Translations under genes and position numbers: made by a program
Assembly: GCA_033398695.1 (NCBI GenBank)
Contig: CM065802.1
Coordinates: 147,980,096 to 148,044,095, forward strand
Direction of reading: 5' to 3'
DNA length: 64,000 nucleotides
Origin: Orobanche coerulescens
Lineage: Eukaryota > Streptophyta > Magnoliopsida > Lamiales > Orobanchaceae
Shown here: one piece after another, positions 45,901-57,053 of the stretch
How the letters are laid out: every line of letters starts with the position of its first letter
How positions within the stretch are numbered: the stretch's first letter is position 1
Notes under the pieces: generated by a model
What the model was told of the DNA's origin: nothing
What the model saw: the letters and a program-made list of their open reading frames with translations, nothing else
Database searches by the model: none

Positions 45901-46307
45901 TAATGAAGGTGTCCCCTACTCGAGGTTTTTTTGGCTTTGGGAAGAGAGGTAAGCTGAGTCCGAGATATGTCGGGCCGTTTGAAATTTTGGAACGAGTAGA
46001 CGATCTAGCCTATTGCCTGGCGTTGCCACCAGCTCTGAGCCAGATTCATAACGTGTTCCATGTCTCCCAGTTAAGGAAATATGTTTCTGATCCGAGTCAT
46101 ATACTTCAGTTCGACGAGATAGATATAATGGAGGACCATTCGTACGAGGAGCGCCCCGTACGGATACTTGAGAGGAGGATCAAACAGTTGCGGAACAAGA
46201 CGATTTCCCTACTGAAGGTTCAATGGTCACGACACGGAGTCGAGGAGTCCATGTGGGAGACGGAGAGCAGCATGCAAGAGAAGTATCCCGAATTGTTTAC
46301 CCCTTAG
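42940..46307 (+). pseudogene. pol: pol of element F: protease, RT, RNase H, integrase, chromo-like end
   Basis: Protease: [11 protein letters not shown] near 42955, where the family has D-S/T-G-A, so the active-site Gly is now Ser. [18 protein letters not shown], then a TAG (43747-43749) and a 1-bp loss shifting the frame, then [10 protein letters not shown] and the catalytic [13 protein letters not shown]. RNase [16 protein letters not shown], where the first Asp is Asn. Integrase: [35 protein letters not shown], so D-D-E is kept; the stretch 45135-46307 is open for 390 codons. C terminus: VQWSRHGVEESMWETESS...YPELF. Further stops: 44136, 44172, 45003 and 45123. Confidence 0.9.
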
Positions 46308-46328
46308 TTTCGAGGACGAAACTCCTTT

Positions 46329-46341
46329 TAAGGGGGGAGTA
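46329..46341 (+). other. polypurine tract of element F
   Basis: TAAGGGGGGAGTA lies directly before the 3' LTR, identical in its core to the tract of element L. Confidence 0.82.
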
Positions 46342-47791
46342 TGTAATATCCGACGGAAATTCTTGCTTACTGTTGTATTATTCGGATAATTCAATACTGT
46401 TGTAGTCTTGTTGCATTTGTTTAATGTTTATTGATGTTGGAATATATCATAATAGACTTAATAAAAAAACTATCACTCGCACTATGATTGAATTTTCAGC
46501 ATTGTATAGATAAGTGCATTTTTGGGCTAGTAATTCTGTACTTAACGTACGCTAACCCTTTAGCATAACATACGTTAAGATTTACGTACGTAAGGAGGTG
46601 CCTTTTACGTACGTAATACTTGTAGTCGTATCCGATCTCAACTTTCGGCGTGTGGGGTCGGGCGTGATTCGAATATTTGATCTTTTGGAGGCAACCTAGT
46701 TGAACTACATTACGTACGTAATGCTCCAAGCGATAACGTACGTAATGATGTTCGTATTTTAGTCCAGTAGCCTCTGGAATTAGCTTACGTACGTAACACT
46801 TTTGGTGTAGCGTACGTAAAGCTGCTAACGTACGTTATCATTGGTGTATAACGTACGTAACGAACTGTGCTGTTATAAAAATACAACTTGTGTCTTTCAT
46901 TTTGCATGTTCAACTTCGTTATTTCTCCAGTATAAGCATCCCCCTGCCTTCCTAGATCACTTCTACCTTCTTTCCACTTGTGTTTGAGCTATACGTCTTG
47001 GTTTGGAGCTTGTTGAGTGGAAGTTTGGAGTCATTCTTGAAGCTTAGGGTGTGTTCTTGTGATTTTGGTGTAGTGTTCTTCATTTCTGAAGGTATGTTAT
47101 ACGAATTCACTCTATAATTTTGTAGTTATAATGTTAGTGATATTATATACTCCACCTAATGTTAAATCAATCAAGATAAACATGGTTGTAGTTAAGTTTT
47201 TCAACAACTTAATGATGAATATAGAGAACAAGGTTTGATATGGTGAATTCTTGATGTTTTAAATGGTAGTAATCATGGCTAATAGAAACTCACTCTCCTT
47301 GCTGAACTATTAACATTACTAGGATGATGATAATCATTAAATTCATTTTAGATAGGCTAATGTGTAGAATTTTTATCATTATATTGAATCAACTATCATA
47401 TTTAGAGAGATTTTGAACTAGATGAACTTAGGTTCCTCATTAGAATTGGTTGAACCTTGGATTTCATCAACATAAGATTATAGTTCAGAGATGTTAATTC
47501 ACCTTGATGAAGATTTCGTAATGATCTCGTGATGCATAACTCAACTATATCACTAAACTAACTTGATGAACTCATAATCGATGAACATAGTATTAATTTT
47601 ACAACCTCATGATTCGTTGAGCAATGATAATCACCGAGTAACCTTCGTTTTAATCAATGTTTTATGAACGTAGTTGTTCGGATTATATCTTTCAAAATAT
47701 TGATGTTGATTTTAATAAATTCTATCAGCATATCCATTTTAGCAAGTTCTCCTTGAGGATTGTCCTTGATAAATGCTCATTCATTTGAACC
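46342..47791 (+). repeat. 3' LTR of element F, truncated
   Basis: It starts TGTAATATCCGACGG and matches 38403-39855 of the 5' LTR, including the palindrome array and TATA box. It breaks off at TTTGAACCA (47791), where the 5' LTR continues CATGAGTG and this one changes to copia leader sequence. Confidence 0.9.
46546..46860 (+). repeat. Palindrome doublets in the 3' LTR of F
   Basis: These correspond unit by unit to 38604-38921. Two units that have decayed in the 5' LTR (TAACGGACGTTA, TAACTTACGTAA) are intact here as TAACGTACGTTA and TAACGTACGTAA (46849-46860), which gives the ancestral form. Confidence 0.88.
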
Positions 47792-50089
47792 AGTTTCTAT
47801 GGTTCGTGAACAAGTTAAGTTTATACCATCGACGCATATCAGTTTCACAATTGAATATTATCCGGCAACCTATCAGATTTCTAGGGATAAAATTTGCTCC
47901 AACCGAAGGCATCCAATGTGCTTTCGGTAATTTATCCGTCCTCCTCGAACGACTACCCCGATAACTCGGAAGCATAGCACATCCGGTTCGGATTTCAATT
48001 TCCCAAAAGCTCGATGGAGGGAAGGAAAACATTGAAACCTTATAAACTTAATAATTTGTCGTGGGAGAATTTTCGCGATTAACGTTACACTTTGCACATT
48101 AATCATTTAAGCGCATTTGTGGCATTCATACAATATGAAACAACCATTCACATCCTAGTTGCTACCAACATGTGGTTCATGGACCGTTCCTAGAAAACAA
48201 AAACTCCGTAATCTAATTACAAGTCTTCGTCTTGAATCTTTGTCTTCTCGGAACGGATCTTCCTCCGGTCTTCGTCATTACAAATAAATTTTACATTGAA
48301 AATTGCATCCTAGATATAAATATTTCTAGTAAAATAAATAGGATCCAACGCCGAAAGCACCGCATCTCTACTTGCCACGCGCCGGAGAAATGATTGGAAC
48401 GACAATCACCTTGCTATCCTCCGAGGATATGGCTAGAGCTAAGTGATGAAGCTTCCAATATGAAATTATAACACTCTAAGTGTATAACTCACAATCTCTC
48501 TTTTATTTCTTAATTTTTTCTCCAAGAAAAATCAAGAACTTGATGAATAAAGAAGAAGATGATGAAGAAGACTTCTCTCTCTCTCTCTTTCCTCTTGAAC
48601 TTCACATTGGAATCAAATATTGGTATATTGAGATTGTCTTCTTATCCCTGTTTATTCAACTCCCCACATGTACATCTCATTATTATGAGAATCAAAACCC
48701 CACCACCTGAATGATCAACCATTAAAGAATGGAACAAGGGTCCATATGAAAGTGGGTGGAAATATGGGGGGCGGCCCATGTAGAAATCGGACAAGTTCGG
48801 TTCATTTTGGACTCCCGCGAGTCCAAACAGATAAACTTCGATTCCGTTCCAATATATATTTCTATCAATTAATTAATCCAATTAATTAATCATATCAAAC
48901 ACATAATAACATAATTAATTTCTACAAGAAATAATTATATTCATGAATTAAAATCACCCAGTGAAATATTTAGTTCATTAGGCCGTAAATCAATTTATCC
49001 AATAAATCGATTTAGACATCTAATGTCCCAAATTTAGATATCCAATATCTAATACACATAATGAGAGAATTAGCTTGATTCATTCCGTCGTCAATCCTAA
49101 TGCGCGACTCGGTAGGTCCGTCTCAGTCAGCAATGGGAGGATCCAAAGAGTAGTAGCACCACCTAGCCAGCCTGGCGGCCTACACCGTACCCCAACTGAG
49201 AACGAATGATTGGGATCATTCAAGAACCATTCTGTCGTGAATACCAGTATATGTATAAACCCTTCTTTCAAATGTCCCGATCAAGTTATAGGGTCACGGT
49301 CAGTCAAACCCTATCTGTACTTGACGTTATGTATGCGTTAATGCAAATCGAGATCATCGAGCTGTCGTGTATCTAATACAACTAGCTCCAATGCTTTGGC
49401 CAAAGACTTATGATCTCATCTGCCAATAACCGCATAGGACATATAACCCACTCACTAACGGGAGAAAGAATGCTATCTTGGTATTCAGTAGGACCTGCTA
49501 CTTGCCCGTCAAGATGCACGTTGAGGTTGACCCCCGCCTTCCGGTTTATAGGGTCGAATTACTCTAATGAAAATTTTGACGTCACAAGCACATCCCTACT
49601 AAATCCTCAAGTCTAAGGTTCACGAATACCTATCACAACCTTTCGATTCTGTCATTGACTGTCCTGGAGTGAAATCCGTGTGACGAATTGAGGGTGATTC
49701 GGTTCGAGTATACTAATCCAATTAGCATACCTATAATGTGTGCTCCCACTAACCATTAGCGTTCGACATGCACTCTCCATGTCAAAGAACACGTCATACA
49801 AGTCTTCACATAAACTTAACGCCCAGTCAAGTTTCATCGACTTGCGAACGATTAAGTATTTGAGCCATAAACCTTTCCAGTGCCGACCCCCTTATCCAAT
49901 AAGGAGTGGAACGTTTTGCTCTCAAATACACGGACTAGTTTCTATATGTATATTTACGAGTTAGGAATGCCAGTAACTACCAGTAAATAAAGAAACATCC
50001 AATGCCTTATATTAGTGATTTACATAATTACAAGTACAATGCCCTTACTCAAAATCCTCTGAGTGGCATTCGAGGGCATACTCCCAACA
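47792..50089 (-). mobile_element. Copia element 'D': 5' LTR plus part of the leader
   Basis: The minus-strand LTR starts TGTTGGGAGTATGCCC at 50089 and extends to somewhere between 48350 and 48470. It is closely similar to LTR J (12453-14143). The sequence to its left (47792-48340) is like the leader of element C, so this is a 5' LTR followed by leader. The coding region is missing; the leader is fused to the broken LTR of F. Open frames of 60-80 codons inside are chance. Confidence 0.72.
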
Positions 50090-51715
50090 ATTCGGCCGAA
50101 TAAAAATAAGTACAAGGTTGTTATCGAATTAGACCTATAACTCGATAAAGTGATTTCTTCCCAAGACCTATTGAGAATCGATCGGATTAGAACTCGAAAA
50201 CGCGTCGAATAATAATCAAGGTTTCGTAGGAACTCGTCCAACAAGTTATGCAAACGTATTAATTTTTCATTCAATCTTCAATCCTATTTTACATGCCGAA
50301 AATGGCCATTTAAATAGACATTACATACACTTGAAAGTAAAAGACCACAATCTAACAAATACATGGAAAATCTAATAAACTATTAACTTAGACCAGAAAA
50401 ATGACACACTTTGCCAAAGGGAGGGGGCGGCCGAACATGTGGGGAAGTAAGTCTTGAAGAGATCTTTGAAGATAATCAAAGATCATCAACAAATGCCCGG
50501 GGGGGGGGGGGAGGGGGCGAACCATGGTTGTCAAGGGGAATCTTCATCAAGAAATCTTTGAACAACCTTGGTGACAAATCTTGGTGAAGAAAATCTTCAC
50601 TTCATGGGGGGATCGGCCGAATTGTAGTTGGTGAGGGATGAAGATTTTTTTTGACAAGTTTTTGACAAATCTTGGTGACAAATCTTTGAGAAATCTTGGT
50701 GAGAAAATCTTCACTTCATGAGGGGGGGATCGGCCGAATGCTAGGAGGGGACAAGGTGGGAGGAATCTTTGACATGAGATGAAATCTTCCACCAAATCTT
50801 CATGCTTGAGGAGTTAGGCCACGGTCAAGAGGAGATGGAGGATGGTGAGAAGAGATCTTCAAGATCTTTGACAAGATCTTGTGATGAAGTCTTTGACAAA
50901 TGGTCGATTTGACAAGATCTTGTTCGGACGATTTGTGAAGATCATTAGGAGAGATCTATCATGATCTTGGTCCCATGAAGACTTTGAAAAAAAGGAATTG
51001 TCGTTTTCGTATCATTATTCGGAATAGTCATATTTGTATCCTATATGGCATTAAAATTAAATAATCAATTAATGTATTAATCCAATCAATATAAAAATTA
51101 ATCTATTCAATTTTAATGGTATTAATCTAATTAATACTTATAATCGTCATTTCAATTCGTTCGAAGTAATCCGTCCAAAAATAGTATTTTCGTTTAATAT
51201 TTTTCCCATTTAAAATAATATTCCAAGTATTTATTTTAATCAAATTAAATTCAATTTAAAATATGGAAAAATATTCCAACGTAGATAGAGACTAAACGAA
51301 GTCCCGGACAAGTCGGAACAAGCCCAGCCTCCAAACAGAGCCCGAAATAGGGGGCTGGCAGAGGGTGACCCGCTAGAGCGAGTCACCTGCCTGCTACTAT
51401 CCGGGTAGCAGGCAGCCCGTCCGACCACCCTGCCAGGCACCTCCTGGCAGTGACTCTGGCAGCCCCGGGCTGCCGAGTCCGACCTCCGTTCGGCTTATTT
51501 TTCAGCTCGTGTTCAAAACGTGATGTTTCTAACTTTTATGTAGGACTTATAAATCAAAAAAAATCAGATTTATAATTCACATAAAATCATAGAAATAAAA
51601 TTTACAACGAACAATTAAAAATCTCCGATTATACCAATAATGATTCTAAATCATAAACATCAACCAACAGCATTCAAAATACACAAATAATCGTATATAC
51701 GGTATTATTGACCTC
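50090..51715 (-). other. Non-coding DNA between D and the 5' LTR of C, partly C leader
   Basis: The right part should be the LTR-proximal leader of C, since it ends at C's primer site; 51047-51150 resembles 38160-38260. The left part (50090-51046) is of uncertain origin. It has a degenerate direct repeat with AAATCTTGGTGA, GAAAATCTTCACTTCATG and GATCGGCCGAAT at about 50571-50628 and 50673-50740, and a run of 13 G (50499-50511). A GC-rich segment at 51300-51490 has CTGCC/GGCAG inverted repeats. I see no gene. Confidence 0.5.
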
Positions 51716-51727
51716 GCTCCGATACCA
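51716..51727 (-). other. primer-binding site of copia element C
   Basis: The minus strand reads TGGTATCGGAGC, one base after the LTR end, a near-complement of tRNA-Met. Confidence 0.85.
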
Positions 51728-51728
51728 C

Positions 51729-53589
51729 TGTTGGGATTCCGAAAACAAAAACGAATATGCAGTGGAATAAAAAAAAGAATTCCAAACAGGATCGATCAAG
51801 TAACGTATATATGAAAAGAAATAACGAAGATAAAAGGATTAAGGTCCCATACCCTTGAAGCCTTTGATAATATCTTCGTAAGTTGATGATGATCCCGAAC
51901 CCGAGCACGAGCACGAAATCCCTTCATCTCCAACACCGAAAATACGATGCCTATACATCACCACGCATCGGAGTTGCCCGGAAAAACCTACAAGACTCCG
52001 TTCTCCAAGAAAACGATTAGGGAAACTCGTAGAAACTTTTTCTCTCAATTTTCTTGATTTTCTTTCACCTATAAGATGAAGAAACAAGTGAAGTAAAATT
52101 TCTCGCTCTCTCTCCTATTTCTTCTCTGGACGAACCACAAAAAAATCGGAGTGACCAAGTTGGTGATCTTTGTTGTCTTAATATATTATAAGATGTCATT
52201 ATCTTATATCTTAATGTCATGATTAAGTTGACATAACATGGTGGGATCACCCATCACATGACAACAAAAGAAGAAACCTCCAAGCAAGATGAGAGAGGGG
52301 AGGGAACGGCCCATGTGTAGCTTCTTAGAAACGAGCCGAGTCACTCAGCTCGTGTACCGGACGTTCATCAAACGACTCCGTTAAATACACTCCGTTTTAT
52401 CTCCAATGTATTTATACTAATTAACTAATCCAATTAATTAATTATATCAAATACAAATATATTTCTCTAAGAATATAATTTATGAATTAAATTAAATACC
52501 TAGTAATTTAATTTCAATTCATAAGACCGTTATTTGATTTATCCAATAAATCATAATTAGATATCAAATATCTAATATTAATAGAGAGATGACAAAATTC
52601 ATATTTATCCGTCAACGAACCTGATGCGCGACTCTGTAGGTCCGTCTCAGCCGGCATTGGGAGGAACCAATGAGTGCGGGCAGCACTTAGCCAGCCTAGC
52701 GGGCCGCACTATAAACCCCGACTGAAAACGAATGAAGGGATCATTCCAAAACCATTATGTCGTGAATACCATATACGTATAGACCCTTCATCAGATGTCC
52801 CGGTCAAGTCTTCGGGTCACGGTAAAGTCAAACCCTACTGTTGACTAGACTCTATACATGTGTTAATGCAAATCAAGACCGACTGACTACTAGTGTATCA
52901 AATACGACTAGATCAGAATTATTTGGCCAAAGACTTGTGATCTTATTTGTCATTAACCGTATAGGACATTCGCCTGCTCACTAAGAGGAGATAGAATCCT
53001 TTCTTGGCGTACAGTAAAGACTGTTACCTTCCCGTATAGTCCGCACTTCGAGGTTGACTAAGCAATTAAGCAAATGAGTCTAACTACTCTAATGACAAAC
53101 TAAACGTCACAGACACATCTCCTACTGAACCCTCAAGTCAAAGGTCCACGTATACTATCACAACCTTTCGATTCATCTTCGACTCTCCAAGAGTGAATAC
53201 CGTGTGATTGAATCAAGTATGAGTCGTGTTCGAGTATACTGGTCCCACCAATATAATTATAAATATACAAGACATGCACATGTCCTAGCATAAGTTATAC
53301 AAGTCTTACTCAAAACTTAATGCCCAATTAAGTTTATCGACTTGCGAACAGTTTACGTAAATAAACTTTAAACACATCCAGTGCATTTTCTCTTATTCGA
53401 TAACGAGAATGGAATGTTCTTTATTATTTACATGTACTTCACTTCAATGTTTACGAAATCAATAATGCATTTGAAATACAATAAACAGTGAATGAATCAT
53501 ATTGCCAATTATTGATAATTCCATAATTACAAGTACAATGCCCCTTCTCTCTCATCCACTGAGTGGCATTCGAGGGCATATTCTTAATA
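51729..53589 (-). repeat. 5' LTR of copia element C (1861 bp)
   Basis: On the minus strand it runs from TATTAAGAATATGCCC (53589) to CGGAATCCCAACA (51729) and matches 31389-33240 over its whole length with scattered differences. It is flanked by AAATC. Confidence 0.9.
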
Positions 53590-53594
53590 AAATC

Positions 53595-54658
53595 CCGGGA
53601 TCAAATTCGCCTAGTAGAAGCTTCGCAATACGTTGATCGATGTCCCTTACGCCCTCAGTTGTTGTAGGTGATTGGTGGGCGCAGGCAACTCAGAGTTATG
53701 TGACCCGAATTTCTGCAATTATAATAAAGAACTCCATCCCTCACACTTTTGGAGATTTTTGCAGGACGAGATGCCCTTCCTAAAGATTGGTAGTATGATT
53801 GAGGTCTAGTGAACGTATTCCTCTTCTTTCCTGTGAAGCTAACAGTACCTCTCGATTCTTTTGTTTTGGTTACACCCTCAACCACGGCTGACGCAGCTTC
53901 AAAAGCTAAGACCTTATCTTGATATTGCCTTAAGGTAGCACATTCAAAGCCAGACATATAGCGATGACCTTCGCGCTCCTCCTCATGTAAAAATGCCAGA
54001 TCTTGTCATTTTCCTATTTAACCTGGTCTTGGATAAGGAGCAGTTGTTGGTTAAAGGTCCTAATGGCTTATGAGATTGGTACGCTCTTCGGTATCACAGA
54101 TAAAATTCACGAATCCGAGCTTCCCGATATGAGGGTGGACAATACTCAACCCCTATAAGTACCTTAAACTCTGTCCATATCACTTCTCGATATCTAGGTT
54201 TGACAGCTCGCCACTAATCTGAAGCATCTTTGGTCAGGAGATATTGTGCGATGGTCACCTTGTGGTCCTCTAGGAAGTGAATGCCCTCAAATATCTTTTC
54301 GAACTCTACGATCCAGCGGGTCTAGCTCAGAGCGTCTGTGGCCCCTTCAAATTTAGGTGGGTTCATCTTCACAATTTCCTGGAGCCACTTGTCAAAAGCT
54401 GACAACGCCTGTTGGGCCATATTGGTCGTCTGCATCTGTTGTACTACTTCCACTCATTGGGTCATCCAGGCGACGACTTGCTGGAGTACGTCAGGAACGT
54501 CCATCCCCACTGCGCCTCCCCCATTATGACCTTGATATGACGATTGAGTCTCACCAGATATAGATATAAATCCTTCTTGAGAAACATCTAGTGTAGCATC
54601 ATCTCTGGCTGCGCCACGACCTCGACCACACCCACGAATAGCACGCCCTATCAACATA
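53595..54658 (-). pseudogene. gag: Degenerate chromovirus gag of element G
   Basis: The start at 54658 reads MLIGRAIRGCGRGRGAARD. The family capsid motifs can be followed through several frameshifts and stops: a VDVLQQVVAWMTQ-like segment near 54460, WRAVKPRYREVIWTEFKVL near 54180, and MSGFECATLRQYQDKVLAFE near 53950. A first knuckle YYNCRNSGHITLSC has Tyr for the first Cys, and a second, CGRKGHRSTYC, adjoins the insertion point of C at 53594. The decay is heavier than in A or F, so G is the oldest chromovirus here. Confidence 0.82.
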
Positions 54659-54886
54659 CTGTTAATAATAGAATTAATAAGCACATTTCGATAACATATC
54701 ATATAAGAAGTGAATCCCCGAATTTGACACGTTAATTAATTTCAAAAGAAGATAGAGATTAGGGAGACTTACAGCGCAGGTTGCACGAGATAATGGCATC
54801 ACAGTGATATTTCCCGACCAGAGCGACAACTACGACACGACACGACAAGACCCAATAACCAAAGGCCTAGGTATTTATATACCTAA

Positions 54887-54898
54887 GCTCTGATACGA
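54887..54898 (-). other. Primer-binding site of element G
   Basis: The minus strand reads TCGTATCAGAGC, one mismatch from the usual TGGTATCAGAGC, next to the LTR end. Confidence 0.65.
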
Positions 54899-54899
54899 C

Positions 54900-55185
54900 A
54901 ATAACAACCCCATCCTGGGCCAGGGCTTCTACAGCGCCATGAATCCATTTCGGGAATTCACAAGGCAAAAACCTGTAAATATAATAACAAATTGACCGAC
55001 CAGGTCGCATAATACAACTTTGTAACTAGTATCGACCGTCAAGGTCGATGAATAACACATTTGTCACTGACAGACTACATCATAATAAAAACAATCCGAC
55101 AACACTTGTTTTAACATACAGAACACTAAATCCGACTCAACCCAGCCCAACGGCATAATAAACAAGCGACAAAACACACCGTACT
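54900..55185 (-). repeat. LTR of element G, left segment
   Basis: The LTR 3' end is decayed (AATAACAACCCC where TGTAACACCCC is expected). The last five bases, GTACT (55181-55185), are the target duplication of solo LTR H. The LTR resumes at 62283. Confidence 0.7.
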
Positions 55186-55713
55186 TGTAATATCCGTACC
55201 TTACCACTTTTAGAAATTTCTATTTTTGCCGCATGTCTATTTTTATCGACTCGCTTGTAACCATTTCGACGTTTTGAATCTATTTTGTTCTTGGTGTTTT
55301 TCCATTTAGTAGAGTTTCGAATGTGTTTTTATGTGATTTTTGCCTTATGTTATAATCTTGTCATATGTACATTCGATTCTCATAAAACTCATTCGATTTT
55401 GTTGTTTCTTTGTTTACATGAGTTTGTATGGTTGAGTTGTTCATGTTGTGAGTTTCGGTTTGGTTAATCCGACGTCGTATCGTGATTTTCCAACCTTTGG
55501 GTCGTTTTGTAATTTCCTATAACTTAAGGGAAATTTACTTCCATCGTCGAATTCCGAACCTTCAGGAAGTTAGAATTGTGTTTTCTTTTAGCGCTTAGAT
55601 TTGTCATCAGGAATACTTCGTAACCGTATTTTTGGTTCGTTAGCAGGTTCGGGTTTCGGGGTCGTTTGAGATGGTTTGGACAGCAGTTTCACAGATTGCT
55701 GCCCAGAAGGGTG

Positions 55714-55770
55714 TTACGGCCGTAAGTTGGCCATGTTACGGCCGTAAGTAACCCCCTATTACAGCCGTAA
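55714..55770 (+). repeat. TTACG-GC-CGTAA palindrome triplet in LTR H
   Basis: Units begin at 55714, 55736 and 55759 (steps 22 and 23 bp). The third has decayed to TTACAGCCGTAA. A TATA-like TTTTAAAA follows 10 bp later (55781-55788), the same gap as in LTR B. Confidence 0.88.
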
Positions 55771-55999
55771 CAGCCCATTGTTTTAAAACAATGGCACTAC
55801 GCCATAAGTGCTCATAGGCAATGCTTTTAGCTAGTGTTGCCACCAAAGCATTTCAATAGATTGCTGATTTTTGATCTTTTGAAACACTACTGAAATAGTA
55901 TTGTACTAGATATACATTTGGGTTGCAAGATAAAAATGGTGTTGCGCGACGTGCAACACCTGTGATGGTGTTGTATTATATCTAATTTTTTCAAGTTAT

Positions 56000-56700
56000 T
56001 GTCAAAAACAAAAACAATGAAATGAAATTTAAATTATGATAATTTTTTACTCTTAAATTTTGATATATATATAACATATGATTAAATTATTTATATTTAA
56101 TATAAACACTTATCATATTTTTTAATATTGCAATTAAAAAATATAAATATTTTTTATAATTTTAAAGTTTAATATATTATCAATATATATATATATAATG
56201 AAATTATAATTACGATATACGTTTTATTTTCAAAGTTTGATATATAATATAATATAAATTATAACTTATATATATTTAAATTATTTAATATAAATATACA
56301 TTATAAATTTTAATATTAAAATTTCAAAATCTTAAACTATAAAAAATAATACAATCCTTTTTAAAAATATTTATATAGAGTTGAATTAGGAAATGCTATG
56401 TAAGAGTACACTTACATGGCATTTTTAGAAAACGATGTGGTAGGTTCCGTATTTTAAGTAATATTTTTTTAATTATTGATCCGTCAATTCAAAAGGTATG
56501 TTGAACTTTTTATTTTGGATTTTATTTGAAGGATTAAATTCTTTCTTTGTTTAGATCTGAATGATTGCTCAAGAGTTTCCTAGTTTTTTTTCCTTAATTG
56601 ATTGCTAAGTGTATTTTGCTGGTGTGATTATATTATATTATCTGTTTTGTTATAATATTTTGGCCCAACCCAACCCGTTATAATATTTTTATTATCCCCG
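56000..56700. other. AT-rich CACTA interior
   Basis: Very AT-rich DNA without coding signs. A leader-like pyrimidine-rich piece follows at 56800-56900 (CTCCCTCTTCTCACC type), perhaps the 5' UTR of the captured gene. The short frame 56722-56910 is not supported. Confidence 0.5.
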
Positions 56701-57053
56701 TCCGAACCTAATCCAAAGCCCATGGCAGCTTTTTTTAGTGGGAACCGTCCGATTGAGATTATTAATCTCTCCTTCATCAGGACCGTCCGATCTCCCATAA
56801 CCCCTAACCCTACTCCCTCTTCTCACCGCCTCCCTCATTCTCTCCTCTTCTCTCTTCTGGGTTCTTCTTCTCCTCTCCCCCGTGATTTTCCCTTGTTGTC
56901 ATTTACTTAGATATTTTGATTTTTAAGTTCGATAATCAAGTTTGTATTTTCAGGTCTTGCTTTATCTTTAATTTTTGGAAGATCTTTCTTATTAATTTTG
57001 TTTTTTGAATGCTAGTATCCTTATCATCAGTCTTGTTAACTATTGCTTTGCAG

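Larger units (their letters stand above)
38403..47791 (+). mobile_element. Chromovirus-type Ty3/gypsy element 'F', inserted in the leader of C
   Basis: The plus-strand order is 5' LTR (38403-41176), primer site, gag, pol with chromo-like C terminus, polypurine tract, 3' LTR (46342-47791). The 3' LTR stops about 1.3 kb early, at GAACCA, and is joined to copia D leader DNA. No target duplication can be checked on the right. The 5' LTR begins TATAATATCC where the 3' LTR has TGTAATATCC, so its first G has been lost to A. Confidence 0.9.
31389..53589 (-). mobile_element. Ty1/copia element 'C', 22.2 kb as assembled, containing nested insertions
   Basis: The LTRs 31389-33240 and 51729-53589 are similar at roughly 95 percent by eye, in the same orientation, and are flanked by the identical 5-bp AAATC (31384-31388; 53590-53594). 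Primer site (51716-51727), leader, gag, protease, integrase, RT and RNase H follow copia order on the minus strand. Removing F (38403-47791) and D (47792-50089) leaves an element of about 10.5 kb with an unusually long leader. One LTR end has decayed from ACA to ATA (53589). Confidence 0.85.

Noticed and set aside
48350..48362. Shared ATCCAACGCCGAA between copia D (48350) and LTR A (14856, 22176) as evidence of exchange
   Set aside because: The match is about 13 bp with unrelated flanks, which is compatible with chance.
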